A stretch of DNA of 64,000 nt, from the NCBI GenBank assembly GCA_020636895.1, contig JACJWZ010000002.1:62001-126000 (forward strand), written 5' to 3'. The stretch is from Thermoleophilales bacterium. GTDB lineage: Bacteria > Actinomycetota > Thermoleophilia > Solirubrobacterales > 70-9. Shown here piece after piece: positions 16,348 through 25,052 of the stretch. The notes beneath the pieces are model-generated. The model saw nothing but the letters and a program-made list of their open reading frames with translations. It was not told the DNA's origin and did not search any database. The position numbers were made by a program, and so were the translations under genes. Numbering within the stretch: the first letter of the stretch is position 1; every line of letters starts with the position of its first letter.

Positions 16348-18006
16348 TCAGCGCCCGGGGTCGTTCACGATCGCCACGCGCGTCTTCAGCGTGGTCTTGA
16401 ACGTGCCCGGATCGAGGCAGTCGGGATCGTGCAGCGGCCGCGCGACGATCGACAGCTTCAGCTTCACCCTGCTGCCTACCGGCAGGTCGTCACGGATGCC
16501 CTTGGGCAGTGGGAACGGCAGGTTGCGCCGGCCGAAGTTGCGCAGCGTCCGCGAGCCGAGATCGGTGTTGCGCTTACGACCGCCGTCCTTCCAGATCAGA
16601 GTCGCGTCGACTTCCATGCGAGACGGCTCGCCGACCGTCGCCCGGGCACGAACGCCAGGGGCCCGCGCACGGTCGATCCGCTTGCGGCGCGGCGTGAACC
16701 GCTTCGCGTTCGCCGAGACATCGGGGCAGGCGGCATCACCGATGTGGATCGGGTCGCTGACCTGTTCGGCGCTGCCGGCGGGGTTCGTCCCGGTCACCTG
16801 GCAGCGGTAGTCGCCGACGGCGTCGGCGGTCAAGGTGTCAGACGTCGCCCCCGCGATCGTCTCGTTGTTGCGCGTCCAGCTGTAGGCGTAGGAGAAGGGG
16901 CTCTGCCAGCGGAACGCCTCACCCGCGTCCGCCACCCACTCCCCTTGCCCGCAACTCAGCGTCGACCCCACGTTCGGCCCACCGCTGATCGCCGGCGCCC
17001 CCGCCCCGGCCGGGACCTTCAACAGCGAAGGGAAGGATGGGGTCTCCACTGCCACTCCGTCCATCACGATCTCCCCCACGTTGCTGCCGTCGAGCCCGGA
17101 ACCGTCGATCACGTTCGAGCCGGTGGAGGCGAAGTAGACGTGAGCAGCGGGCTGGTCGATCGCGAGACCGGTCAGGGTGTCATCCGGAAACTCGTTGTCG
17201 AAGGGGATGTCTCCGCCGCCGCCGGTGCCGTCGATGTTGGCGTAGCCGATCGAGAAGAGGTCCGTCCAGTACACCCTGCCGGTGACGTGGTCGACGGCGA
17301 TCCCGCGCGGGTCGAGAACGGACGCGCCGGTGGTGTCGAGCTGCGCGGCACCTCCCGATCCGTCGAGGTTGGCGTAGTAGATCCCGCGCACCTGCGCGCC
17401 ACCGCCGTTGGTCCACCAGACACGACCGGTCACTCGGTCGACGGCGACGCCGCCGGCGCCGAACCCCGGCGCGCCGCTCGTGTCGAGCGTTCCGCCGCCG
17501 CTGCCGTCGAGGTTCGCCCAGCCGATACCGCCGGGGGACCCGAAGTTCCCCCAGTAGATCCGTCTCGTCACCGGGTCGATCGAGACCCCGATCGGCTGGT
17601 TGAGCGTAGCGCCGGTGGTGTCCAGCACCCCGCCGCCGCTGCCGTCGATGCTGACGTATGCGATCTGATCTCCCGCGAAGTCCGGGAAGTAGATCCGCCC
17701 CGTCACCGGGTCGATGGCGGTTCCGTAGGGCTCATCGATCTGACTGCCGGCCGCGTTGAGCGTTCCCCCGTTCGCCCCGCTGGTGTCAGCGGCCGCGATG
17801 GCGGCCGAACCCGGCGCCCGGTCCCCATCCCCGGGACCCTGCTCCTCGCCCCACTGCGACCAGTAGAGCCGGTCGGAGGCACCGGCCGAGCCCGGTAGCA
17901 GGCCGCAGAGAAGCAGCAGCCCCATCGCAACGATGACGACCCTTCGCCCAGCGGACCCAAGAGACCCAACGGACCGAACAGACCCAAGAAACCCCAAAGA
18001 CCCCAT
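16348..18006 (-). CDS. Secreted beta-propeller protein (YWTD/LDLR-like repeats) with Ig-like domain
   Basis: 552 residues. A Gly/Ser/Leu-repetitive N-terminus (GSLGFLGSV) leads into a hydrophobic signal segment (VVIVAMGLLLLCGLLPG). From about residue 45 to 310 it carries at least five blades, each with a DPVTGRIYW-like strand and an ANLDGSGGG turn, as in LDL-receptor YWTD propellers. An Ig-like domain with a conserved Cys pair follows, and a basic C-terminal region. An extracellular binding protein is the most that can be inferred. The 5' end is a run of short repeats (the reverse complement of GACCCAA-like units), which produces the low-complexity N-terminus. Start ATG 18006 agrees with a -10 box 7 nt upstream. 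Confidence 0.78.
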   Translation of the reverse strand: MGSLGFLGSVRSVGSLGSAGRRVVIVAMGLLLLCGLLPGSAGASDRLYWSQWGEEQGPGDGDRAPGSAAIAAADTSGANGGTLNAAGSQIDEPYGTAIDPVTGRIYFPDFAGDQIAYVSIDGSGGGVLDTTGATLNQPIGVSIDPVTRRIYWGNFGSPGGIGWANLDGSGGGTLDTSGAPGFGAGGVAVDRVTGRVWWTNGGGAQVRGIYYANLDGSGGAAQLDTTGASVLDPRGIAVDHVTGRVYWTDLFSIGYANIDGTGGGGDIPFDNEFPDDTLTGLAIDQPAAHVYFASTGSNVIDGSGLDGSNVGEIVMDGVAVETPSFPSLLKVPAGAGAPAISGGPNVGSTLSCGQGEWVADAGEAFRWQSPFSYAYSWTRNNETIAGATSDTLTADAVGDYRCQVTGTNPAGSAEQVSDPIHIGDAACPDVSANAKRFTPRRKRIDRARAPGVRARATVGEPSRMEVDATLIWKDGGRKRNTDLGSRTLRNFGRRNLPFPLPKGIRDDLPVGSRVKLKLSIVARPLHDPDCLDPGTFKTTLKTRVAIVNDPGR

Positions 18007-18013
18007 GAAGCCG

Positions 18014-18019
18014 ACCCTA
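18014..18019 (-). promoter_or_regulatory. -10 box, leaderless layout
   Basis: TAGGGT on the minus strand, seven bases before ATG 18006. Confidence 0.5.
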
Positions 18020-18174
18020 CATCAACCGCGACGCTTCGGTGGGGAATCTTCGTTCTCTCCTCGGGCAGTCTGGGAACGCCGGCATGCGAGCGCCGGCGCT
18101 CCGACCCGGGGATCCGGGGGCCGAGGCGAGGCGCCGGCGGCCGCTGCTAGTTGATTCGGTTCAGATCGGCCCGG

Positions 18175-18591
18175 CTAGAGGACGAAGAGGACAACCACGA
18201 CGACGAGAACCGCTGCCAGGACCAGGAGAACCGGCAGTGGGTTGTCGTTGAGCTTGTCCGACAGCGATCCGCCCGACTTCTTCTTCTCGGAGCCGGTCAC
18301 CTTCACTCCACCGCCCGAAGTTGAGCTCGGGCTAACGGGGGGTGACTGAGCGGGGGGCGCCTGCGCGGACGCCGGCTGAGCCTGCGGCTCCACCTGAGCC
18401 GGGGCTTGCTGCACCTGCGCCTGCGGAGCCGCCGCCGGAGCCGGCTGGGATGCCGGCTCGGCCGGTGTCGCCGGGGGTGCGGACTGCTGCACATGGGTCG
18501 TCCAGCCGGTCCCGTCCCACCACCGGAGACCCTGACCCTGTGGGTCCTGGTACCAGCCGGGGACGGGCGCCTGCTGTGTGGTTTCGGTCAT
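18175..18591 (-). CDS. DUF2510 protein with C-terminal membrane anchor
   Basis: 138 residues. The N-terminal DUF2510 module (PGWYQDPQGQGLRWWDGTGW) is a short Trp-rich motif common in actinobacterial membrane proteins. A Pro/Ala/Gln-rich linker of about 60 residues follows, and the C-terminal 20 residues form a single helix (PVLLVLAAVLVVVVVLFVL) running to the last residue, so it is tail-anchored with the DUF2510 domain in the cytoplasm. The function of DUF2510 is not established. A second DUF2510 protein is at 24119-25006. A 14-bp GC palindrome at 18088-18101 lies downstream and may terminate transcription. Confidence 0.8.
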   Translation of the reverse strand: MTETTQQAPVPGWYQDPQGQGLRWWDGTGWTTHVQQSAPPATPAEPASQPAPAAAPQAQVQQAPAQVEPQAQPASAQAPPAQSPPVSPSSTSGGGVKVTGSEKKKSGGSLSDKLNDNPLPVLLVLAAVLVVVVVLFVL

Positions 18592-18684
18592 GCCCCCGTG
18601 ATCGGTCGAGAGAGGCGTGACCTTTAGCCCCGCACGAGAGGGGTCCGCTGATGCGCCGGTCGCCGGCGGCTGCCCTCGGCGTGG

Positions 18685-19443
18685 TCAGACGAAGCTGACT
18701 TCCTTCGCGTCGGCCATCGCCTTCTCGTCGCCCCGAACCAGGAGGTAGCGCAACTCACCCTCATCCCGACCCCCGCGGCGCTCGATCGCGATCGCCGTCC
18801 ACCCCTTCTTGTCGCCTTTGGGGCGGGTCATGTACTTGACCTTCACCTTCTTCGGCAACGCCACCAGCTCGGAGGGAGGCGACGCCTGAGACGCCCGTAA
18901 CGCCTCGGACGCCCTCTCGGCCGCGGCCGCCGATTCGATCATCGCGATCGCGATGTGCTCCCGCGCTTGGATCGCGGCGACGGCGACGGCGGCGCGGCTG
19001 CGGACGTCGGCTGCCGTCATGTAGCTGATGGAGAGCAGCGCCGCCGCCGTAACGATCGCCGCACCCCCGATCGCCGCGACCTGATTGGCGGTTTCCTCGC
19101 CCGACCACCAGATCGCCAAGATGGCCCAGGCGAGAGCGACCAGCGCCCCGCTCGCCGCGGCCCAGAACATCGCCGCCTTCGAAACCGCTGCCTCAACCGC
19201 ACCGCCGGCAGGCCCCTCCTCGGCACCCCCCAGGAGGTCGAGCTCCCGCAGCAGCGCTCGAGCCGATTCGGCCACCTTCTCCTGGGTGTCCTCAGCAGCG
19301 CCGCCGAGCGCCGCACCGTCCGCACGGTACGCACCGTACGCACCGTACGCACCCGGACCGTCGCCGGGGTCGCCGTCCGGAACGCCGCCCGGGTCCGGAC
19401 CGGGATCAGGATCCGGGGTCTTGTTCTCCTCCTCGTCAGCCAC
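18685..19443 (-). CDS. Membrane protein with two helices and repeat-rich N-terminus
   Basis: 252 residues from GTG 19443. The first 35 residues are acidic Pro/Asp/Gly repeats, followed by AYGAYGAY encoded by three 9-bp units (GCACCGTAC on the plus strand near 19325-19350). Two hydrophobic segments lie at about 92-112 and 122-145. The C-terminal 100 residues are cytoplasmic-like, with an Ala/Glu-rich helical part and a basic strand-rich end (KVKVKYMTRPKG). No family is recognised. It lies 93 bp from the DUF2510 gene on the same strand and may be co-transcribed with it. Confidence 0.7.
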   Translation of the reverse strand: MADEEENKTPDPDPGPDPGGVPDGDPGDGPGAYGAYGAYRADGAALGGAAEDTQEKVAESARALLRELDLLGGAEEGPAGGAVEAAVSKAAMFWAAASGALVALAWAILAIWWSGEETANQVAAIGGAAIVTAAALLSISYMTAADVRSRAAVAVAAIQAREHIAIAMIESAAAAERASEALRASQASPPSELVALPKKVKVKYMTRPKGDKKGWTAIAIERRGGRDEGELRYLLVRGDEKAMADAKEVSFV

Positions 19444-19506
19444 GCACCCCTCTACCTCTGTTTGCCTCTCTCTACCAACCGCCGCTACCTCGAGCCCTAC
19501 CTATCT

Positions 19507-21129
19507 CTACTCGGTCTCCCCGAGATCGGCAAGCACCGCGTTCGCCGCGTTGCGCCCGTTGGTCGCGATCACGCTCCCACCCGGATGCGTCGCCGCGCCG
19601 CACAGGTAGAACCCGGGGATCGGCGTTCGCGGCGTCAGCCGGTTCTCCCACATCTGCTCCGGAAGCACGTCGCCCTGGAAGATGTTGCCCCCGGTCAGGC
19701 CGATCCGCTCCTCGACGTCCGGCGGGCCGAGCACGTCGGTCTCGATCAGGCAGTCGCGGATGTCGGGGGCGAAGCGCTCGATCATGGAGATGATCTGCTC
19801 GCCGACCTCCTCGCGCCGTGAGTCCCAGTCCCCGGAGCTCATCTCGTAGGGAACGAACTGGGAGAAGACGCTCATCAGGTGCATCCCCTCCGGCGCCGGC
19901 GAGGGGTCGTAGCCGGTCTGGCAGTAGATCTCCCCGAAGCTGACGGTCGGCTCGCCCTCGTCGCGGACCCGCTCGAAGGCGGCCTGAGCGGCCTCCAGCC
20001 CATCACCCACGTCGATCTGGGAGCGGGCCGGCCAGCTCTCCCCCGGCGCCGCCGTCCAGTTCGGCAGGCGCTTCAAAGCCGCGTTCAGCTTCACCGTCGG
20101 GCTGCGGGTCTTCCACCCCTCGAGCCGCCCCCGGTAATCCGAGTCGATCCCGCCAATCACGTCGGCGCCGAGCAGCCGCAGCGCCACCTTCGGGTCTGCG
20201 TTGCAGAGCACCGACCCCGCGCGGATCATGGTCCCGTCCTCGAGTTCCACTCCCTCCCCGGGGAGGATCCGCGCGACCGGAACGTCGCATGCCAGCACCG
20301 CGCCCGCGTCCCGCGCCGCGTCGGCGATCGCGAAGGACACCATCCCCATCCCGCCCTCGACGTAGCCCCACGACGAGGACCCGCCGTCGGGGCCGCCGTC
20401 GAGCGAACCCTGACGGTGCATCAGCTTCACGCCCGCCGTCCCGGGATCCTTGGGACCGGCCCAGGTCCCGATCACGCCGCCCCCGAAGAGCGAATCCCGC
20501 AGCCGCTCGTCGCTGACGTAGCGATCGATCACCGACGCGACCGAGTCCTCGAAGACGACGCCGATCTTCTCCTCGTCGTGGCCGAGCATCGATTCGATCT
20601 CCTCACGGGAAGGGCAGTCCCCCTCCCACGCGTCCCGCTCGCCGTGGCGCAGCGCGATCCGGATGTCGCGGAACAGCTTGTTGTAGGCCCAGTAGCCGTC
20701 GATGTCGGCCTTCGAGACGCCGAGCGCCTCGAGGCTCGCCTGGGTACGGGTGTCGTCCTGCCACTCGGCGAAGGAGGTGCCGTCCTCGAACGGGATCCAC
20801 ATGTCCGGGTCCGCGAGCCAGTACCTGAGGCCGCGCTCGCGCAGCCCGAGCTCGGCGATCACCTTCGGGTCGAGCAGCCCGACCACGTAGGCGCAGGGGG
20901 AGCAGACGAAGCGCTGGTCGGCGAAGGGACGCTCCAGCGTCGCCGCGCCGCCAAGTCGATCCCGGCGCTCGAGCACCAACACCGACTTGCCGGCGCGCGC
21001 CAGGTACGCCGCCGCGGTCAACCCGTTGTGCCCGCCGCCGACGACGACGGCGTCCCAGTCGCGAGACGCGAGCGAGGAGACGGGTTCGGGAAGCCCGACC
21101 TCACCGAGCATGGCGGCGATCTCGTTCAC
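19507..21129 (-). CDS. PYROXD2/phytoene-desaturase-like FAD oxidoreductase (paralogue 3)
   Basis: 540 residues. The N-terminus NEIAAMLGEVGLPEPVSSLA and the FAD site AVVVGGGHNGLTAAAYLARAG nearly match paralogue 1 at 635-2281, and the identity continues to the C-terminal YLCGAATHPGGSVIATNGRNAA. The two look like a fairly recent duplication, separated by 17 kb and now under different promoters. Translation starts at GTG 21129, with a TAATGT -10 box seven bases upstream and no TTGACT operator. It is divergent from a class I aminotransferase, much as paralogue 2 is divergent from a class III aminotransferase. Substrate unknown. Confidence 0.85.
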   Translation of the reverse strand: MNEIAAMLGEVGLPEPVSSLASRDWDAVVVGGGHNGLTAAAYLARAGKSVLVLERRDRLGGAATLERPFADQRFVCSPCAYVVGLLDPKVIAELGLRERGLRYWLADPDMWIPFEDGTSFAEWQDDTRTQASLEALGVSKADIDGYWAYNKLFRDIRIALRHGERDAWEGDCPSREEIESMLGHDEEKIGVVFEDSVASVIDRYVSDERLRDSLFGGGVIGTWAGPKDPGTAGVKLMHRQGSLDGGPDGGSSSWGYVEGGMGMVSFAIADAARDAGAVLACDVPVARILPGEGVELEDGTMIRAGSVLCNADPKVALRLLGADVIGGIDSDYRGRLEGWKTRSPTVKLNAALKRLPNWTAAPGESWPARSQIDVGDGLEAAQAAFERVRDEGEPTVSFGEIYCQTGYDPSPAPEGMHLMSVFSQFVPYEMSSGDWDSRREEVGEQIISMIERFAPDIRDCLIETDVLGPPDVEERIGLTGGNIFQGDVLPEQMWENRLTPRTPIPGFYLCGAATHPGGSVIATNGRNAANAVLADLGETE

Positions 21130-21136
21130 GACTCCG

Positions 21137-21142
21137 ACATTA
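21137..21142 (-). promoter_or_regulatory. -10 box, leaderless layout
   Basis: TAATGT on the minus strand, seven bases before GTG 21129. Confidence 0.55.
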
Positions 21143-21206
21143 GTCCCCGAGGTCGCACGAGCGCCCCCCGCCGGGACCCCGCTCGAGGCGGGTGCGGCGG
21201 CCGCAG

Positions 21207-21212
21207 TAGGCT
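21207..21212 (+). promoter_or_regulatory. -10 box, leaderless layout
   Basis: TAGGCT ends six bases before ATG 21219, with no Shine-Dalgarno sequence. Confidence 0.55.
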
Positions 21213-21218
21213 CGCGCC

Positions 21219-22382
21219 ATGGCGCCCCTCCGCTACGCCCGCACCCCGATCGAGATCGAATCGCCCGAGGAGCTCGGCTACGACTCGATCTCCTACAACC
21301 TCGCCGAGAGCTCGTTCGCCGACCAGCGCCTCAGCGACTACGGGATCGACACCGACGTCGGAGACCTCCTCCTCCAATATGGCGACCATCTCGGGCTGCC
21401 CCGCCTGCGCGAGCTGATCGCCGCCGAGTCGGCTGAGACCGGCGGAAGCGACCCCAACGGCATCGGCCCCGACCAGGTGACCGTCACCTCGGGAGCCGCG
21501 CCGGCGCTGTTCATCGTCGCGACCGCGCTGCTCGGCCCCGGCGACCACGCCCTGATCCAGGCCCCCAACTACGCGACGAACCTGGAGACACCACGCATGC
21601 TCGGGGCCGATCTCGAGCACGTCGAGATCAGGTACGAGGACGGCTGGGAGCTTGACGTGGACCGCCTCGCCTCCCAGATCCGGCCCGAGACCAAGCTCAT
21701 CTCCATCACCTACCCACACAACCCGACGGGGGCGATGATCGACGCGGAGACGCTCGAGCGGATCGTCGGGCTGGTGGACGACCATCCCACCGCGAGGCTC
21801 CTCCTCGACGAGACCTACCGCTCCCTCGCCCCCGAACCCCTCCCCCTCGCCGCGTCGCTCTCCGAACGCGATCGCGCGCTCAGCATCTCCTCGATGTCGA
21901 AGACCTACGGACTGCCGGGCCTGCGGATGGGCTGGATCATCAACCGGGACCCGGAGCTGGCCGAAACCCTGCTTGCCGCGAAGGAGCAGATCCTGATCTG
22001 CGGCTCGACGGCCGACGAGGAGATGGCCGCTCGGGTGCTGGAGGCGAAGGACCGGATCCTGCCGCCGATCCGGGCCAAGATCGACGAGCACCTCGGCATC
22101 GTCCGCGGCTGGCTCGCCGCCGACGACGTCCGCGACGTCTTCGAGTGGGTGGAGCCGAGGGCCGGCGTCGTCGGCATCCCGCGGCTCCGCGACCCGGACG
22201 CGATCGACATCGACCGCTTCTACAAGACGCTCCTCGAGAACCACGGCACCTACGTCGGCCCCGGCCACTGGTTCGATCAGCCGCGCTCCTCGTTCCGCCT
22301 CGGCTTCGGCTGGCCGACCACCGACGAGCTCCACAAGGGCTTGGCGGGACTGCTCGCGGCGGCCGCAGACGCCGCCAAGTAG
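21219..22382 (+). CDS. Class I/II PLP-dependent aminotransferase
   Basis: 387 residues. Fold-type I aminotransferase: the NPTG turn at 168-171 (YPHNPTGA), Asp197 in LLLDETY, and Schiff-base Lys228 in SISSMSKTYGLPGLRMGW. Arg236 in GLRMG is the usual phosphate ligand. The YPHNPTG and SMSKTYGLPGLR motifs resemble enzymes annotated as aspartate aminotransferase-like or capreomycidine-synthase-like, so the substrate is open. Start ATG 21219 fits the leaderless promoter. It is divergent from FAD oxidoreductase paralogue 3 with 89 bp between them, suggesting linked amine or amino-acid metabolism. Confidence 0.88.
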   Translation: MAPLRYARTPIEIESPEELGYDSISYNLAESSFADQRLSDYGIDTDVGDLLLQYGDHLGLPRLRELIAAESAETGGSDPNGIGPDQVTVTSGAAPALFIVATALLGPGDHALIQAPNYATNLETPRMLGADLEHVEIRYEDGWELDVDRLASQIRPETKLISITYPHNPTGAMIDAETLERIVGLVDDHPTARLLLDETYRSLAPEPLPLAASLSERDRALSISSMSKTYGLPGLRMGWIINRDPELAETLLAAKEQILICGSTADEEMAARVLEAKDRILPPIRAKIDEHLGIVRGWLAADDVRDVFEWVEPRAGVVGIPRLRDPDAIDIDRFYKTLLENHGTYVGPGHWFDQPRSSFRLGFGWPTTDELHKGLAGLLAAAADAAK

Positions 22383-22476
22383 CTCCGGGGACGCGCTGCC
22401 GGGGCCCGCGTCGGCGCCCGGCGGAAGCCCCCGGAACAACGGGAGCGGCGCCCCGACCGGAACATAGGCGCGGTTA

Positions 22477-22500
22477 GGGGCGGTTCCGCGGAACCGCCCC
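22477..22500. repeat. 24-bp perfect palindrome, dispersed element copy 1
   Basis: GGGGCGGTTCCG followed by its exact reverse complement, 107 bp before the HNH gene. The core GGTTCCGCGGAACC recurs at 23441-23454 and 61444-61457. Confidence 0.8.
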
Positions 22501-22599
22501 CATAGCATTCCGGTAGTTGATAGCTGGTATTACCTCAAACCGGCTTGCAGACAGCGATTTGCGGACCTCGGTTCCGTCCGAGCGCCCCCCTACAGTTGT

Positions 22600-22613
22600 C
22601 GAACAGATGTTCG
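22600..22613. promoter_or_regulatory. LexA-type SOS box overlapping the start codon
   Basis: CGAAC-AGAT-GTTCG matches the Gram-positive/actinobacterial LexA operator CGAAC-N4-GTTCG exactly. Part of the ATG of the HNH gene (22607-22609) falls inside it, so LexA bound here would block initiation at or just upstream of the start. Confidence 0.75.
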
Positions 22614-24067
22614 TTGCACAGGCTCCCTCCACCCCCTCCGCTCCCTCCACTCTCACCTGCGACCAGCTCGAATCCGAGCTGGTCGAGCTCGCGGCGCAGA
22701 TCAACGCGGCCACTTGTCGCTGGGTGGAGCTGGCCGCGGAATTCGAGCGGCGCCGCGCCCACGAGGAGTTCGGCTTCGCCTCCTGCGCCACCTGGCTCGC
22801 GTGGCGCTGCTCGATGACCCGGCGCGCGGCGCGCGAGCAGCTCCGGGTCGGGCGCTCGCTCGCGGAGCTGCCGCGGATCCGCGCCGAGTTCTCCTCCGGA
22901 CGGCTCAGCTACTCGAAGGTCCGCGCGCTCTCGCGGGTCGCCGAACCGGAGATGGAGGAGGAGCTGATCGAGCTCGCCCACGCATCGACCGCCTCCCAGC
23001 TCGAGCGACTCCTGCGCGCCTACCGCACGGCCACCGCCGACGACGACGCCATAGCGGCCGAGCGCCGGCACCTGACGACGTGGTGGGACGACGACGGGAT
23101 GCTGACCGTCCGCGGCTGCTTGCCGGCCGACGAGGGCGCGCTGCTTCTCAAGGCACTCGAGATCGCCCGCGACGAGCTCTTCGCCTCCTACGTCGCCGAC
23201 GCCGCCGCCGAGGCCGATGTCCCCTCCGACTTCAGCGGAGCGCCTCCCGCGCCGGACCGGGCCGACGGCCTGCTCGCGCTCGCGGAGACGGTCGTCGCCC
23301 GTGGGGTGCAGGCAGCCTCGGGAGGCGACCGCCATCAGGTCGTAGTCCACGTCGATGCGACCCCGCGCGAGCCGAGCCCACCGGCAACCCCTGCACCAGC
23401 CCAGCGTTCCCTGGACGCGATCTCCACCCCGCCGCCGGGTGGTTCCGCGGAACCGCCCGAGCCCGGGGCGAGGGCACCGGTGGTGCCGCCGATCCAGATC
23501 GACCGTTCGGCCGTCTCCGGCGTCCCCCTCTCCCCAGAGGCAACCCGCCGACTCGCCTGCGACGCGTCCATCGTCACCCTTGTCGAGGCCGACGGGGAGC
23601 CGCTGTCGGTCGGCCGCAAGACGCGCTCCATACCGCCCGCGATTCGCCGTGCGCTCGCCTCTCGCGACCACTGCTGCGCATTCCCGGGTTGCGAGCAGGA
23701 GCGGTTCGTCGATGCCCACCACCTCGTCCACTGGGCCGACGGCGGAGAGACGTCCCTCGACAACCTCGTTCTGCTCTGCCGACGCCACCATCGCCTCATC
23801 CACGAGGGAGGCGTGACGATCGATGGCGACGCGGCCTCCCCACGCTTCCGCCGCGCCGACGGCACGATCGTCGATCCGTCTCCGCAGCTCCCCACCATCC
23901 CGGCGCGAGCACCTCTCGGGCACATCGCCGTGCCCACCGACCCGCCTTGGGGGCGCGGCGAGCCCGTGGACCTGGACCTTGCTGTGTTCGTGCTTGCGGA
24001 CCTCCACGAGCGCCGCCGCCGCGGCGATCACGGCTCAGGCCGTCCGCCCCCGGAGTATCCGCAGTGA
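22607..24067 (+). CDS. DUF222 / HNH endonuclease domain protein (13E12-repeat type)
   Basis: 486 residues from ATG 22607. An N-terminal DUF222 helical domain (residues of roughly 20-300) is followed by an HNH nuclease near the C-terminus: CCAFPGCEQERFVDAHHLVHW, then a second Cys/His cluster, NLVLLCRRHHRLIHEGG. This layout is that of the actinobacterial 13E12-type family, often multicopy and mobile-like in behaviour but of unproven role. The start is set by the SOS box. An ATG 90 bp upstream is in frame but lies before that box and adds a non-domain extension. The coding sequence carries one copy of the dispersed palindrome (as GGSAEPP in the linker), and another lies just upstream. DNA-damage induction is inferred from the LexA site. 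Confidence 0.88.
   Translation: MFVAQAPSTPSAPSTLTCDQLESELVELAAQINAATCRWVELAAEFERRRAHEEFGFASCATWLAWRCSMTRRAAREQLRVGRSLAELPRIRAEFSSGRLSYSKVRALSRVAEPEMEEELIELAHASTASQLERLLRAYRTATADDDAIAAERRHLTTWWDDDGMLTVRGCLPADEGALLLKALEIARDELFASYVADAAAEADVPSDFSGAPPAPDRADGLLALAETVVARGVQAASGGDRHQVVVHVDATPREPSPPATPAPAQRSLDAISTPPPGGSAEPPEPGARAPVVPPIQIDRSAVSGVPLSPEATRRLACDASIVTLVEADGEPLSVGRKTRSIPPAIRRALASRDHCCAFPGCEQERFVDAHHLVHWADGGETSLDNLVLLCRRHHRLIHEGGVTIDGDAASPRFRRADGTIVDPSPQLPTIPARAPLGHIAVPTDPPWGRGEPVDLDLAVFVLADLHERRRRGDHGSGRPPPEYPQ
23437..23458. repeat. Dispersed palindrome copy 2, inside the HNH gene
   Basis: The 14-bp core GGTTCCGCGGAACC (23441-23454) with flanking GGG/CCC arms and one mismatched pair. It encodes part of the Pro/Gly-rich linker between DUF222 and HNH. 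Confidence 0.75.
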
Positions 24068-24118
24068 CTGATCGCCAGGCCGATTCGATTCGGATCGGTC
24101 GGTCGACCGGCTCGCCGG

Positions 24119-25006
24119 CTAGTCGCCCAGCCCTCCCAGGCCCCAGGAGCCGCTCTCGTCGCAGCCCTCCCCACCCGGAGGCGTGCAGGCGAAGGTGACG
24201 ACTCCCCCTTCGGCGCGCGTGATCGAGAAGGAGGTCTCCCCCGCCGACGCGCTGAGCACGTAGCCGCTGGCCGTGCCGCTGACGGTGAGCGGGATCTGGC
24301 TGATGGTGCCGTCGACGGCTGCGAGGTCGTCGGGGGTCGCACCCTGATAGGAGCCGTTGTTGTCTACGGCGTAGGTCTCGATCGCCGTCTGCGCCGTCCG
24401 GAGGCCCGACTGGACCTGCGACACGTCGCCCGAGGGCAGCGCGTCGGTCTCCTTCGCGTCCTCCTCGCCGCCGAGGCTGGAGACGATCAGCACGGCCGCG
24501 ATGCAGAGCGCCACCACCGACACCAGGGCGACGATCCACGGGAGGTAGTTCGGGCCGCCGGAGGATCCGGTGGGCTCGGCCGCCGGAGGCGGCATGTAGC
24601 CCGGCGCGAGCGGAAAGTCGGGGGCTTGCGGGGACGCGGACGCCGCCGCCGCATGGTCCGAGAACCCGGGTTGCCCACCAGCCCCTCCGGCGCTGAACGG
24701 GTCGGGCACGATCCCCGGCGTCGGCGCCTCCGAGCCGTCCGGTGGCTGCGCCGGGACGGGTTGAGCGGATGCCGACGGGTCGAGGGGTGTAGGTGGAGCG
24801 GGCGCGGTCGATGGGGTCTCGGGCGCCTCCGGTGATTGCGACCCAGGCTGCTCCGGCACCACCTCGGGCTCGGGCTGCGCTTGCGCCGATTCCTGCAGAT
24901 GCTCGGTCCACCCGGAGCCATCCCACCAGCGGACCTGGCCCTGATCGTCGGCGTACCAGCCGGGAGCGGGCGATCCGGCGGGCTGCGGAGCGGAGGGATC
25001 GGTCAT
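24119..25006 (-). CDS. DUF2510 protein with pilin-like C-terminal domain
   Basis: 295 residues. An N-terminal DUF2510 motif (PGWYADDQGQVRWWDGSGW) is followed by about 120 residues of Pro/Ala/Ser-rich linker and one transmembrane helix near 178-198 (LPWIVALVSVVALCIAAVLIV). The outer part has a type IV pilin/pseudopilin-like segment (AQTAIETYAVDNNGSYQGATPDDLAA) and a strand-rich end with two cysteines. Minor-pilin-like proteins use this helix plus NGxYP-type loop, but no prepilin peptidase site is present, so the resemblance may be structural only. It follows the HNH gene convergently and lies downstream of a membrane protein on the same strand. Confidence 0.78.
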   Translation of the reverse strand: MTDPSAPQPAGSPAPGWYADDQGQVRWWDGSGWTEHLQESAQAQPEPEVVPEQPGSQSPEAPETPSTAPAPPTPLDPSASAQPVPAQPPDGSEAPTPGIVPDPFSAGGAGGQPGFSDHAAAASASPQAPDFPLAPGYMPPPAAEPTGSSGGPNYLPWIVALVSVVALCIAAVLIVSSLGGEEDAKETDALPSGDVSQVQSGLRTAQTAIETYAVDNNGSYQGATPDDLAAVDGTISQIPLTVSGTASGYVLSASAGETSFSITRAEGGVVTFACTPPGGEGCDESGSWGLGGLGD

Positions 25007-25052
25007 CGCAGCACCGATCGTCCGCCCAGGGGACCCGCTTGAGCCCGAGCCA

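Noticed and set aside
22517..22606. Upstream ATG 22517 as start of the HNH gene
   Set aside because: It would place the SOS box inside the coding region and add 30 residues with no domain character.
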